15,812 bases of DNA from DASSCW01 sp036556325 (lineage in GTDB: Bacteria > Chloroflexota > Limnocylindria > QHBO01): NCBI GenBank assembly GCA_036556325.1, contig DATBJR010000080.1, forward strand, positions 1-15,812, in the 5' to 3' direction. The position numbers and the translations under genes are program-made. Under the pieces are notes generated by a model. The model had not been told where the DNA came from, did no database searches, and was given only the letters and a program-made list of their open reading frames with translations. Positions 6,892-14,374 of this stretch are shown here, piece by piece (the stretch's first letter is position 1; each line of letters starts with the position of its first letter).

Positions 6892-8721
6892 CTACTCGAC
6901 CGTGACCGACTTGGCCAGGTTGCGGGGCTGGTCGACGTCGGTGCCGCGAGCGACGGCGACCTCGTACGCCAGCAGCTGGAGCGGCAGCACCGCCACGACG
7001 GGAGCCAGCTCCTCGAGGGTCGCTGGCACGTACAGAACGTCCTGGGCGTAGCGGGTGATGTCCTCGTCGCCCTCGGTCGCCACCGCGACCACCGGTGCCT
7101 CGCGCGCCCGCACCTCGGCCACGTTGCTGATCACCTTCTCGTAGGTCGCTCCCGCGGTGGCGACCGCCACCAGCGGCGTGTCGCGGTCCAGCAGCGCAAT
7201 CGGCCCATGCTTCAGCTCGCCGGCGGCATACCCCTCGGCATGCACGTAGCTCAACTCCTTGAGCTTCAAGGCGCCCTCCATGGCCACCGGAAAGCCAAGC
7301 GCACGGCCGATGTACATGACGTTCCGCACCCGGTTCCAGCGGAGGGCCAGCTTCTTGACCTGCGGGGCGAGCTTCAGCGTGTCGGCTGCCAGCCGCGGAA
7401 GCTCGCGCATCGCCTTGCCGTACCCGCTGACCCGCTTCGCGCTCAGCTTGCCTCGCAGCTCTGCCAGCCGCAGCGCAATCAACTGCAGGACCAGGACCTG
7501 CGTGACGAAGGCCTTGGTCGAGGCGACAGCCACCTCCGGGCCGGCCTGCAGGTAGCAGACCGCATCGGCGTCGCGGGTGAGCGCGCTGCCAACGACGTTG
7601 GTGACGACCACGACGGTCGCCCCGCGCTCGTCGGCCAGCTTCGTGGGCGCCAGGGTGTCGGCCGTCTCCCCCGACTGGCTCACGCTGATGACCAGCGTGC
7701 GCTCGTCGATGGGCGGCGGCGAGTAACGCATCTCGCTGCCGATTTGCGATGCCGCCGGCAGGCCGGCCCACTCCTGGATGAGGTACGCCCCGACGTCGGC
7801 CGCAATCCGCGCGGTGCCGCAGCCGACCACGTAGACGCGATCGGCGGCCAGCAGCCGGTCGGTGATCGCATCGAGCTCCGGCAACGTGACAGTGCCGTCG
7901 GCATCGACGCGGCCGCGCAGCGCCTCCTGGATGGCGTGCGGCTGCTCGTAGATCTCCTTGAGGGTGAAATGGGGGAAGCCGCCCTTCTCGGCGGCCTCGA
8001 TGCTCCACTTGATGCGGGTCACGTCGCGGTCGACCCGGCTGCCATCCAGCTGCTGGATGTGCACGCCAGCAGCGGTCACCTCGGCGATATCCCCCTCGTC
8101 GAGGATGACGACGTTCTTGGTGTGCTCCAGGATGGCCGGGACGTCGCTTGCCAGGAAGCCCTCCCCTTCGCCCAGGCCCACGATCAACGGCACGTTCATG
8201 CGCGCCCCCACGATCCGGTCGGGGTGATCCAGGTGCATCACGCCGATGGCGTATGCGCCGCGCACCTCGTTCAGCGCCAGCCGGACGGCCTCCACCAGGT
8301 CGCCGGTGTAGCGCGACTCGATGAGGTGCGCCAGCACCTCGGTATCGGTTTCGGAGGTAAACCGATGGCCTTCGGCCAGCAGCCGGTCCTTCAGCTCGCG
8401 GTAGTTCTCGATGATCCCGTTATGGATCAGCGCCAGCTTCCCGCTGCAGTCGGTGTGGGGATGGGCGTTGACGTCATTCGGGCGGCCATGGGTGGCCCAG
8501 CGGGTGTGGGCGATACCGGGATGGCCGGTTGGCGCGCTGCCGTTGAGGTGGTCGGTCAGGTTGCTGAGCTTGCCCGCCTTCTTCTCGACGAAGACGTCAC
8601 CCGCGTCGGTCAGCAGCGCGATGCCCGCGGAGTCGTAGCCGCGGTATTCCAGACGCCGCAGCCCGTCCAGCAGGATGGGCGCCGCGTCACGTGGGCCGAC
8701 GTAGCCGACGATGCCGCACAC
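6892..8721 (-). CDS. glmS: Glutamine--fructose-6-phosphate aminotransferase (isomerizing) GlmS
   Basis: GlmS makes glucosamine-6-phosphate from fructose-6-phosphate and glutamine, the committed step to amino sugars. The GTG at 8721 gives 609 residues, the same as E. coli GlmS, and places the nucleophile Cys2 right after the initiator (CGIVGYVG). The glutaminase domain has HTRWATHG at 72-79, IHNGIIENY at 99-107 and Asp126. Two SIS domains follow, with SQSGET at 348-353, STKAF at 401-405, the catalytic KLKE (Lys486, Glu489), KHGP with His505, and the C-terminal PRNLAKSVTVE with Lys604. There is no room for a glmS ribozyme: the upstream gap is 14 bases. Neighbouring glmM is the next enzyme in the pathway. 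Confidence 0.98.
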   Translation of the reverse strand: MCGIVGYVGPRDAAPILLDGLRRLEYRGYDSAGIALLTDAGDVFVEKKAGKLSNLTDHLNGSAPTGHPGIAHTRWATHGRPNDVNAHPHTDCSGKLALIHNGIIENYRELKDRLLAEGHRFTSETDTEVLAHLIESRYTGDLVEAVRLALNEVRGAYAIGVMHLDHPDRIVGARMNVPLIVGLGEGEGFLASDVPAILEHTKNVVILDEGDIAEVTAAGVHIQQLDGSRVDRDVTRIKWSIEAAEKGGFPHFTLKEIYEQPHAIQEALRGRVDADGTVTLPELDAITDRLLAADRVYVVGCGTARIAADVGAYLIQEWAGLPAASQIGSEMRYSPPPIDERTLVISVSQSGETADTLAPTKLADERGATVVVVTNVVGSALTRDADAVCYLQAGPEVAVASTKAFVTQVLVLQLIALRLAELRGKLSAKRVSGYGKAMRELPRLAADTLKLAPQVKKLALRWNRVRNVMYIGRALGFPVAMEGALKLKELSYVHAEGYAAGELKHGPIALLDRDTPLVAVATAGATYEKVISNVAEVRAREAPVVAVATEGDEDITRYAQDVLYVPATLEELAPVVAVLPLQLLAYEVAVARGTDVDQPRNLAKSVTVE

Positions 8722-8726
8722 GAGCG

Positions 8727-8735
8727 CCTCCTCTC
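8727..8735 (-). promoter_or_regulatory. Strong ribosome-binding site deciding the glmS start
   Basis: A purine run, GGAGAGGAGG read from the glmM stop, is placed five bases before the GTG at 8721. It fixes the glmS start even though the reading frame stays open another 69 codons upstream into glmM. It is the best Shine-Dalgarno I found in the window. Confidence 0.85.
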
Positions 8736-10067
8736 CTAGTTCAGGCGCGCCTGCGCAAGGGCATCGAGCGCGTGCGCAATCTCGCGGATGTCCTCCAACC
8801 GCTCCCCCTCGACCATGATCCGCAGCCATGGCTCCGTGCCCGATGGCCGGACCAGGATGCGCCCGCGCGATCCGAGGCGGGCCTCGGCTTCGGCCACGGC
8901 CGCCGCGAACGGCGGATCCAGCTGCCACGAATCCTTGTGGCGGACGGCCGAGTTTATCACCACCTGCGGCAGCCTCGGAATTCGGGCGGCCAGCTCGGCG
9001 AGCGTTGGTCCGCCCTCGGCACGCACCGCCTTGACGAGCTCGATCGCGGTCAGCAGGCCGTCTCCCGTGGTTGCGCGATCCCGAAAGATGACGTGCCCGG
9101 ACTGCTCACCGCCGAGCACGGCATCGGCCGCCTCCATCGCCTCCAGGACGTGGCGATCGCCGACGGGGGTGCGCAGCAGACGGCCGCCGGCGGCCTCGAT
9201 CACGCGCTGCAGGCCGCCGTTGCTCATGACGGTGGCGACCAGCGTCCCGTTGCGGAGCGTGCCGTCGCGGAGCATCCGAAGCGCACAGATGCCCATCACC
9301 GCATCCCCGTCGACGAGGCCGCCGCTCGCATCAGCGGCGATCAGCCGATCGGCGTCGCCGTCGAAGGCGAAGCCCATGTCGAGGCCGCGCTCGACGACGA
9401 GCCGCGCGAGCCCGTCGGGATGGGTCGAGCCCGCGTCGACGTTGATGTTGTCGCCGTCGGGCGCGGCGTTGATGCTGGTGACCTCTGCGCCCAGTCGCGT
9501 GAAGAGCTCCGGCGCGATGCCGGAGGCGGAGCCGTTGGCGCAGTCCAGGCCGATGCGCAGGCCGGCCAGGGCGTTGCCGGCAGCCTCGGCGAGGTGATCG
9601 GCGTAGCGTGCCACCGGCGAGCCGTCGCGGATCACGCGTCCCAGTTCGCCGTTCGGCCGGCCGGCCAACGTCCCCGCCTCCCCGATCAGGCGTTCCAGCT
9701 CGTCCTCCACCCCGTCGTCGACCTTGCGCCCGCCCGACACGACCTTGAGGCCGTTATCGGTCGGCGGGTTATGGGAGGCGGAGACCATCACGCCGGCCGC
9801 GTGCTCGCCGCTCGCCGCCACGAAGGCGAGGCACGGCGTGGTGACCACGCCGAGCTGCACCGCGTCGGTGCCCATGGCGGCCAGCCCGGCGCTCAGCGCC
9901 GCGACCAGCATGTCGCCGGAGCGCCGCGTGTCCTGGCCGATGACAACGCTGCGTCCCTGTCCGTCCAGCAGGTGGCCCACCGCACGACCGAGGTCGCAGG
10001 CGAGGGCGGGCGTGAGATCGACGTTGACGATGCCGCGGATACCGTCGGTGCCGAACAGCTGCCCCAT
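8736..10067 (-). CDS. glmM: Phosphoglucosamine mutase GlmM
   Basis: GlmM converts glucosamine-6-phosphate to glucosamine-1-phosphate for UDP-GlcNAc and hence peptidoglycan. In Firmicutes and Staphylococcus it also binds and inhibits CdaA. The frame stays open upstream into cdaR, but the true start is the ATG overlapping the cdaR stop (TGATG), which gives the canonical beginning MGQLFGTDGIRG and 443 residues, the family length. The active-site serine loop SASHNPPTDNG has Ser98. The metal loop DGDADR is at 236-241, the sugar loop EQSGH at 321-325, and the phosphate-binding loop RPSGTEP at 407-413. All key residues are present. glmS follows after 14 bases. Confidence 0.97.
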   Translation of the reverse strand: MGQLFGTDGIRGIVNVDLTPALACDLGRAVGHLLDGQGRSVVIGQDTRRSGDMLVAALSAGLAAMGTDAVQLGVVTTPCLAFVAASGEHAAGVMVSASHNPPTDNGLKVVSGGRKVDDGVEDELERLIGEAGTLAGRPNGELGRVIRDGSPVARYADHLAEAAGNALAGLRIGLDCANGSASGIAPELFTRLGAEVTSINAAPDGDNINVDAGSTHPDGLARLVVERGLDMGFAFDGDADRLIAADASGGLVDGDAVMGICALRMLRDGTLRNGTLVATVMSNGGLQRVIEAAGGRLLRTPVGDRHVLEAMEAADAVLGGEQSGHVIFRDRATTGDGLLTAIELVKAVRAEGGPTLAELAARIPRLPQVVINSAVRHKDSWQLDPPFAAAVAEAEARLGSRGRILVRPSGTEPWLRIMVEGERLEDIREIAHALDALAQARLN

Positions 10068-11287
10068 CAGGGGCCGGGGGACGCCGCGGCCCGGATGTCG
10101 ACCGTCACCGTGCCGGGCGAGATCGAAACCAGCGTCACGCCGTTCGGCAGTGAAACGGTGGGGGTGAGCCGATGCTCGCCGGGTCCCAGGCCCGAGACGT
10201 CGACGACCGGCGTGAGGTCGGACGGATCGAGATCGGCCAGGACGTTGGCGCGTCCGCGCAGGGTGAGCGCCAGCTGGGACTGCCGTGGCAGGCAGGTGCT
10301 GCCATCGGGCGCATTGCGGCACTCGACGCCCACGTTGAAGGTGCGGGTGGCGATGGCGGGACCGATGACGACGGTGACCACCGGTGCGCCGGCGTCCGGC
10401 GCCGTCCGCGTGCCCTTGGGCATGACCAGCTCGGCGTCGCGCTTCACGGTCTGGGTGGCGCCGGCAATCGAGATCGGCGCAGTGGCGACGTCCTGGACCT
10501 GCTCGAGCGTGGTGGGCGTGCCGAAGACGGTGACCACGGCGGGATCCACGCTGACCGAGGTAACCTCGCTGCCGGTGCCGGGCGACCCGTCGAGGACCGG
10601 CCGGACGGGGACCGTCTTGCTCGTCTCCACCGCCCGCACGTCGATCTCGACGCTGACGGTGGGTGGGCTCAGCTCCACCGACTCGACCTCGCGTCCGTCC
10701 AGGTCCACCGGCACCAGGTCGACGCGCGGCTGGCGAACGTCGATTCCCGACTCGAAGACCTGGACGCGGGCCACGGCGCGGGACACGCGACCGAGCTGGC
10801 TCTGCGGACCGCTGGCCGTCACCGTTTCGCTGCTGACGCGGGGGGTGTCGATCGCCAGGCCATCGGGCACGTCGCCGGTCTGCACCTCGACCCGGACCGA
10901 GCGCTGGGCCAGCCGGTCCAGCGCCACCGGCACCGTGCTGGGCGTGTAGCTCAGCACCTCCACCCCATCCTGCAGGGAGGCGACCTGGACCCTGAGGGGT
11001 TGCGGCTGGGGCGCCCGCGCCATGTCGTAGGCGGCGAGGTCCACGGTGACGGCGAAGGCATCGTCGGTCACCCGGTCGACGCTCGCCGAGCGGCGGTACT
11101 GGACGGTCACCGTGCCGAGCGATTGCGTCAGCGGGTAGGCGCCGTCCGGCTGATTGACGGCCTCGATCGGCAGTCCGGGGAACTCCTGGTCGGTAAAGGA
11201 TCCGGAATAGACGAAGCCGGTGTAGAGGACGGTCGCCAGTCCCACGGCGGCCAGCTTGAGATGCCAGTTGCGAAGCAGCCAGCCCAT
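10067..11287 (-). CDS. cdaR: YbbR-domain protein, CdaA regulator CdaR
   Basis: YbbR/CdaR proteins are membrane-anchored with extracytoplasmic YbbR repeats, and in Firmicutes they bind and modulate CdaA. The 406-residue product starts with a short basic segment and one membrane helix (RNWHLKLAAVGLATVLYTGF), the usual YbbR beginning. Four beta-rich repeats follow, at roughly 52-138, 139-240, 241-322 and 323-406. The recurring pattern is a TV.V.R/SG core ending in a D-[ILV]-x-DLSG-like segment (PVVDVSGLGPGEH in the last). I saw only two cysteines, Cys323 and Cys332, nine residues apart on the predicted outer face. The ATG abuts the cdaA TAG, and the stop overlaps the glmM ATG by one base (TGATG). 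Confidence 0.92.
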   Translation of the reverse strand: MGWLLRNWHLKLAAVGLATVLYTGFVYSGSFTDQEFPGLPIEAVNQPDGAYPLTQSLGTVTVQYRRSASVDRVTDDAFAVTVDLAAYDMARAPQPQPLRVQVASLQDGVEVLSYTPSTVPVALDRLAQRSVRVEVQTGDVPDGLAIDTPRVSSETVTASGPQSQLGRVSRAVARVQVFESGIDVRQPRVDLVPVDLDGREVESVELSPPTVSVEIDVRAVETSKTVPVRPVLDGSPGTGSEVTSVSVDPAVVTVFGTPTTLEQVQDVATAPISIAGATQTVKRDAELVMPKGTRTAPDAGAPVVTVVIGPAIATRTFNVGVECRNAPDGSTCLPRQSQLALTLRGRANVLADLDPSDLTPVVDVSGLGPGEHRLTPTVSLPNGVTLVSISPGTVTVDIRAAASPGP

Positions 11288-12256
11288 CTAGCGGCGACGC
11301 TCGGCAGGTGCGATCTGCGTCCCCGCGTCGCGCGGCGTGACCGGCGGGACGGCGGGTGGCACCACGCGGGCATCGCGGTCGATGGGGGCCTCCGGCTGTG
11401 GCTCGCGGCCGATCTGCCAGCGCCCCTCGATCGTCCGGCGCAGCAGCGGCACTCGCTGGCGTGGCGCCTGGGGGCGGATGAGGTTGAAGATCCGCCGGCG
11501 CAGCTGCTCCTCCGTCAGGTTGCGCTCGATCCGCCCGCGCTGGACGAGGCTGATGGACCCGGTCTCTTCGCTCACCACCACCACCAGGGCATCCGTCTGC
11601 TCGCTGATGCCGATGGCCGCGCGGTGGCGGGTCCCGTAGTGCTCGCTGTCCAGGACGTTCTGGGACAGGGGGAGCAGCACCCCGGCCGAGATGATGCGCT
11701 CGCCGGAGATGATGACCGCCCCGTCATGCAGCGCCGTGCCGTGGTAGAAGATCGTGGCCAGCAGCTCGGCGCGCAGATCGGCATTCAGCGGCACGCCGCT
11801 GTCCGACGCCAGGTCGTGCAGGCCGGTCTCCCGCTCGACCACCATGAGCGCCCCGTGGCGCGACCCTGCCAGCAGCCGCGCGGCCCGGCTGACCTGGGTG
11901 GCGATGCGGTCCGCCTGCGAGACGTCGCTCGACACGAAGAAGCGGTTCACCGAGCCGAAGCGGCCGATCTGCTCGAGCGCGCGGCGCAGCTCCGGCTGGA
12001 ACACGACCACGATGGCAAAGAGTCCCACCACGGCACCGGTCTGCAGGAGCGTCGACAGGAGCTGGAGGTGGGCGGCGGCGGCTATCAGGTAGACGAGGTA
12101 CAGGATCGAGAGCCCGATCACGATCCGCACCGCTCGGGTGCCACGGATCAGGATGAAGACCCAGTAGATGATGACCGCGACGAGCGCGATATCCAGCAGC
12201 GCAGTCCACCCGCCCCGAAGGTAAGTTCCCAGGAAGTCGCTGATGGCGTCCAGCAC
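11288..12256 (-). CDS. cdaA: Diadenylate cyclase CdaA (c-di-AMP synthase)
   Basis: CdaA is a membrane enzyme that condenses two ATP into cyclic di-AMP, which controls osmolyte transport and cell-wall homeostasis in Gram-positive bacteria. The 322-residue product has three N-terminal membrane helices (about 20-37, 43-61 and 73-87) and then a DisA_N domain. Both catalytic motifs are intact: DGA at 178-180 and GTRHR at 208-212. The GTG at 12256 was chosen because the frame reads open further upstream but only through the terminator hairpin. Homologues are about 270 residues; the extra length is a Pro/Arg-rich C-terminal tail (from about 284). The TAG stop is directly followed by the ATG of cdaR. 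Confidence 0.95.
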   Translation of the reverse strand: MLDAISDFLGTYLRGGWTALLDIALVAVIIYWVFILIRGTRAVRIVIGLSILYLVYLIAAAAHLQLLSTLLQTGAVVGLFAIVVVFQPELRRALEQIGRFGSVNRFFVSSDVSQADRIATQVSRAARLLAGSRHGALMVVERETGLHDLASDSGVPLNADLRAELLATIFYHGTALHDGAVIISGERIISAGVLLPLSQNVLDSEHYGTRHRAAIGISEQTDALVVVVSEETGSISLVQRGRIERNLTEEQLRRRIFNLIRPQAPRQRVPLLRRTIEGRWQIGREPQPEAPIDRDARVVPPAVPPVTPRDAGTQIAPAERRR

Positions 12257-12265
12257 GGCCGGTCG

Positions 12266-12271
12266 ATGATA
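12266..12271 (-). promoter_or_regulatory. Possible -10 element (TATCAT) upstream of cdaA
   Basis: TATCAT matches the TANNNT core and differs from TATAAT at one base. It lies just downstream of the terminator hairpin, with 9 bases between it and the cdaA GTG. Transcription starting 6-9 bases downstream would give a leaderless or nearly leaderless mRNA, consistent with the lack of a Shine-Dalgarno. No convincing -35 was found, since that region falls inside the hairpin. One six-base match in a short gap can occur by chance. Confidence 0.35.
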
Positions 12272-12275
12272 CCAA

Positions 12276-12301
12276 GGGCCCCGGCGCACCAGCCGGGGCC
12301 C
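12276..12301 (-). terminator. GC-rich hairpin, probable terminator after rpsI
   Basis: A perfect 10-bp inverted repeat (GGGCCCCGGC paired with GCCGGGGCCC) encloses a 6-base loop. It begins 6 bases after the rpsI stop. On the transcribed minus strand it is followed by TTGGTATCATC, a poor U-tract, so it is either a weak intrinsic terminator or an attenuator/processing hairpin. It lies at the functional boundary between the ribosomal operon and the c-di-AMP/cell-wall operon. Confidence 0.7.
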
Positions 12302-12307
12302 ATCGGG

Positions 12308-12697
12308 TCAGCGCTTGGTGTACTGCGGTGCCTTGCGGGCCCGCTTGAGGCCGTACTTCTTCCGCTCCTTGGCCCGCGGATCGCGCGTCAGCAGTCCGGC
12401 TTCGCGCAGCGCGGGGCGTGAGTCCGGGTGCGCGCTGACGAGCGCGCGGGCGATCCCGTGCCGGATCGCGCCGGCCTGGCCGGAGAAGCCACCGCCGGCG
12501 ACCAGGATGGAGGCGGAGTAGCGCCCCTCGGTCTCGGTGACGCGGAACGGCAGCCGCAGGCTCGTCGCGGCGGTGCCGCCGAAGTAATCGGCGACATCCT
12601 TGCCGTTGACCACGATGCTGCCGTCACCCGGCAGCAGGCGGACGCGTGCCACCGAGGTCTTGCGGCGGCCGGTCCCGTAGATGTAGCTCGTGCTCAT
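12308..12697 (-). CDS. rpsI: 30S ribosomal protein S9
   Basis: S9 sits in the head of the small subunit, and its basic C-terminal tail reaches the P-site tRNA. The 129-residue product begins with the conserved YGTGRRKTSVARVRL segment. It also has the GGGFSGQAGAIRHGIARAL motif and ends with the basic tail RKKYGLKRARKAPQYTKR, including the invariant final Lys-Arg. An AGGAG Shine-Dalgarno overlaps the rplM stop, 13 bases before the ATG. This is the last gene of the ribosomal operon, followed by a strong hairpin before cdaA. Confidence 0.98.
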   Translation of the reverse strand: MSTSYIYGTGRRKTSVARVRLLPGDGSIVVNGKDVADYFGGTAATSLRLPFRVTETEGRYSASILVAGGGFSGQAGAIRHGIARALVSAHPDSRPALREAGLLTRDPRAKERKKYGLKRARKAPQYTKR

Positions 12698-12713
12698 GCG
12701 TTCGTATCGGCTC

Positions 12714-13142
12714 CTAGAGCTCCGCAGCCTGCGGCTGCTGGGCCTGGTGCGGGTGCTGGGCCCCGCTGTATACCTTCAGCTTCTTGATCATGGCCCGGCC
12801 CAGCCGGTTCTGGGGCAGCATGCCCTTGACGGCGCGCTCGATGACGAGCTCGGGCTTGCGCGCCAGCAGCGCCTGGAGGCTCTCCTCCTTCAGGCCACCG
12901 GGGTAGCCCGAGTGGCGGTAGTAGCGCTTCTGGATCAGCTTGTTGCCGGTCACCCGCACTCGGCCCGCATTGACCACCACGACGTGGTCGCCCGTGTCGA
13001 GATGCGGCGAGTAGATGGGCTTGTGCTTGCCCTCGAGCAGCGTGGCGATGCGCGTCGCCAGCCGGCCGAGCGTCTGGTCGCTGGCATCCACCACCCACCA
13101 TTGCCGCTCGATCTCGCTCGCCTTGACTGCGTAGGTCTTCAC
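12714..13142 (-). CDS. rplM: 50S ribosomal protein L13
   Basis: L13 is an early-assembling large-subunit protein. The frame is open far upstream across truA, but the real protein begins at the GTG at 13142, reading KTYAVKASEIERQWWVVDA, the usual L13 beginning. That start overlaps the truA stop as GTGA and has a GGAAAGAG ribosome-binding site eight bases upstream. The 142-residue product contains LGRLATRIATLLEGKHKP, GDHVVVVNAGRVRVTGNK and the AVKGMLPQNRLGRAMIKKL signature. It ends in a short Gln/His/Ala-rich tail. rpsI follows 16 bases downstream, the usual L13-S9 pair. Confidence 0.97.
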   Translation of the reverse strand: MKTYAVKASEIERQWWVVDASDQTLGRLATRIATLLEGKHKPIYSPHLDTGDHVVVVNAGRVRVTGNKLIQKRYYRHSGYPGGLKEESLQALLARKPELVIERAVKGMLPQNRLGRAMIKKLKVYSGAQHPHQAQQPQAAEL

Positions 13143-13972
13143 GTCTGCTGCTCTTTCCGATCTTCCTCTGGGTTCTGCCGGCGCGGGACCGATGGCCGGG
13201 CCTGCACCGTATTCGCATAGATGACTCGCTCGAGGGTCAGTCCCCTGGCCGGCGCCGCACGCCCGCTCAGGGCTCGGCCACCCGCCGCCAGCAGCGCCTC
13301 GACCGCCGTCGGGTCGAGCCGGCCGCGGCCCGCCTCGATCAGCAGCGCGACGATGCTGCGCACCATCCGGCGCAGGAAGGCGTTGGCCGTGACGCGGATC
13401 TCGACCAGAGTCCCGCGCTGCACGATTCGCACCTCCGTCAGGCGCCGGACCGTCCGGCCATGTCGGTCGCTGCCGAGGGCCGCGAAGTCGCGTTCCCCGG
13501 GCAACCCTGCCGCGGCGCGCCGCATGGCGGCCACGTCCAGCCGGTCGTCGATCTCGAGCGTCCGATGCCGGTCTGCCGGTCGCCTGTCGCCCGCCATCCG
13601 GATTCGGTAGCGGTAGACGCGCGCCGAGGCGTCGCGCCGGGGGTCGAAGCCCACCGGTGCGGGTCGGAGCGAGCGCACGGCCAGGTCCGCCGGCAGCAGC
13701 GCGTTCAGGCGCCCCTGCAGGATCGGCCAGCTCCACGCCACCTCGTCGCTGCGAGGCGCCAGGCAGAAGGCCGCGACCTGGCCGGTGGCATGCACCCCGG
13801 CATCGGTTCGCCCGGCGAATCGGACGCGTGCCCGCTCGCCGGTCAGTCTGTTAAGCGCCTCCTCCAGCTCCCCCTGCACCGTCCGAGCGTTCGGCTGGTA
13901 CTGGGAGCCGGCGAAGGCCGTCCCGTCGTACTCGATCACCGCCCGCGCGCATCGCTGCGTCCCGGAAGGCAT
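13139..13972 (-). CDS. truA: tRNA pseudouridine(38-40) synthase TruA
   Basis: TruA isomerises uridines 38-40 of the tRNA anticodon stem-loop to pseudouridine. The 277-residue product matches family length. It has the catalytic motif GRTDAGVHATGQVAAF, with the nucleophile at Asp57 and its partner Arg55, the early EYDGTAFAGSQYQP motif, and the later ANAFLRRMVRSIVALLIEAG motif. It starts with ATG 43 bases after rplQ. The last four bases overlap the GTG start of rplM in a GTGA arrangement. truA between rplQ and rplM is common, but the ecfA/ecfT transporter genes often found there in Firmicutes are absent. Confidence 0.97.
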   Translation of the reverse strand: MPSGTQRCARAVIEYDGTAFAGSQYQPNARTVQGELEEALNRLTGERARVRFAGRTDAGVHATGQVAAFCLAPRSDEVAWSWPILQGRLNALLPADLAVRSLRPAPVGFDPRRDASARVYRYRIRMAGDRRPADRHRTLEIDDRLDVAAMRRAAAGLPGERDFAALGSDRHGRTVRRLTEVRIVQRGTLVEIRVTANAFLRRMVRSIVALLIEAGRGRLDPTAVEALLAAGGRALSGRAAPARGLTLERVIYANTVQARPSVPRRQNPEEDRKEQQT

Positions 13973-14015
13973 CGGGTCCGTCTGTGGTTGTCCGTCCCGC
14001 TCGGGCGCGCCTGGC

Positions 14016-14369
14016 TCAGACGAGCTCGATCTGGACGATGGGCGCGGCGTCCCCCAGCCGCTCCCCGATCTTCACGATCCGGGTGTACCCGGAGGCGCGA
14101 TCGGCGTATTTCTCGGCAAGCTCGCCCATCAGCTTGTCGACGATGAGCGGCTCGTGCGGCATCTCGGCCACCAGGCTGCGGCGAGCGTGCAGGTCGCCGC
14201 GCTTGGCGGTGGTGATCATCCGATCCACCACCGTCCGGACCTCCTTGGCCTTCGCCTCGGTGGTCTTCACCCGCTCGTAGCGGATGACCGCCACGGCCAG
14301 GTTGGCGAGCATGTGGAGCCGATGGCTGCTGGAGCGTCCCAGCCTGCGTCCGGCGGTCCGGTGCGGCAC
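14016..14369 (-). CDS. rplQ: 50S ribosomal protein L17
   Basis: L17 is a large-subunit protein located near the peptide exit tunnel. The 117-residue product has the standard length. It shows the N-terminal signature HRTAGRRLGRSSSHRLHML, the central KTTEAKAKEVRTVVDRMIT segment and the C-terminal GYTRIVKIGERLGDAAP motif. Translation starts with GTG. The start lies 5 bases after the rpoA stop with only a weak GAGG upstream, so translation probably depends on coupling to rpoA. The rpoA-rplQ pair is near-universal in bacteria. Nothing unusual is seen in the protein. Confidence 0.97.
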   Translation of the reverse strand: MPHRTAGRRLGRSSSHRLHMLANLAVAVIRYERVKTTEAKAKEVRTVVDRMITTAKRGDLHARRSLVAEMPHEPLIVDKLMGELAEKYADRASGYTRIVKIGERLGDAAPIVQIELV

Positions 14370-14374
14370 GGGGG

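Noticed and set aside
8722..8735. glmS ribozyme/riboswitch
   Set aside because: The gap between glmM and glmS is 14 bases, far too short, and is filled by the ribosome-binding site.
6298..8739. Plus-strand open frame of 813 codons opposite glmS, acpS and nnrD
   Set aside because: Antisense shadow of well-recognised genes. Its translation is Arg/His/Gln/Asp-rich without any family motif, as expected from GC-rich codon bias.
8722..8928. Longer glmS start at 8928
   Set aside because: It would bury the nucleophile cysteine 70 residues in, whereas the enzyme needs it at position 2 after Met removal.
12257..12289. Longer cdaA start at 12289
   Set aside because: It would begin inside the terminator hairpin and add residues not typical of CdaA; the GTG at 12256 gives the normal N-terminus.
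8691..12421. Two long plus-strand frames (about 750 codons each) opposite glmM, cdaR and cdaA
   Set aside because: Low-complexity translations with no domain signature, while the minus strand has clear enzymes throughout.
13143..13736. Upstream extension of the L13 frame through truA
   Set aside because: The extra residues are Arg/Pro/Ala-rich shadow of TruA; L13 has a normal start at the GTG at 13142.
13976..13996. Seven-base direct repeat (GTCCGTC twice, 7 bases apart) between truA and rplQ
   Set aside because: Too short to distinguish from chance in GC-rich DNA, and with no matching copies noticed at other junctions.
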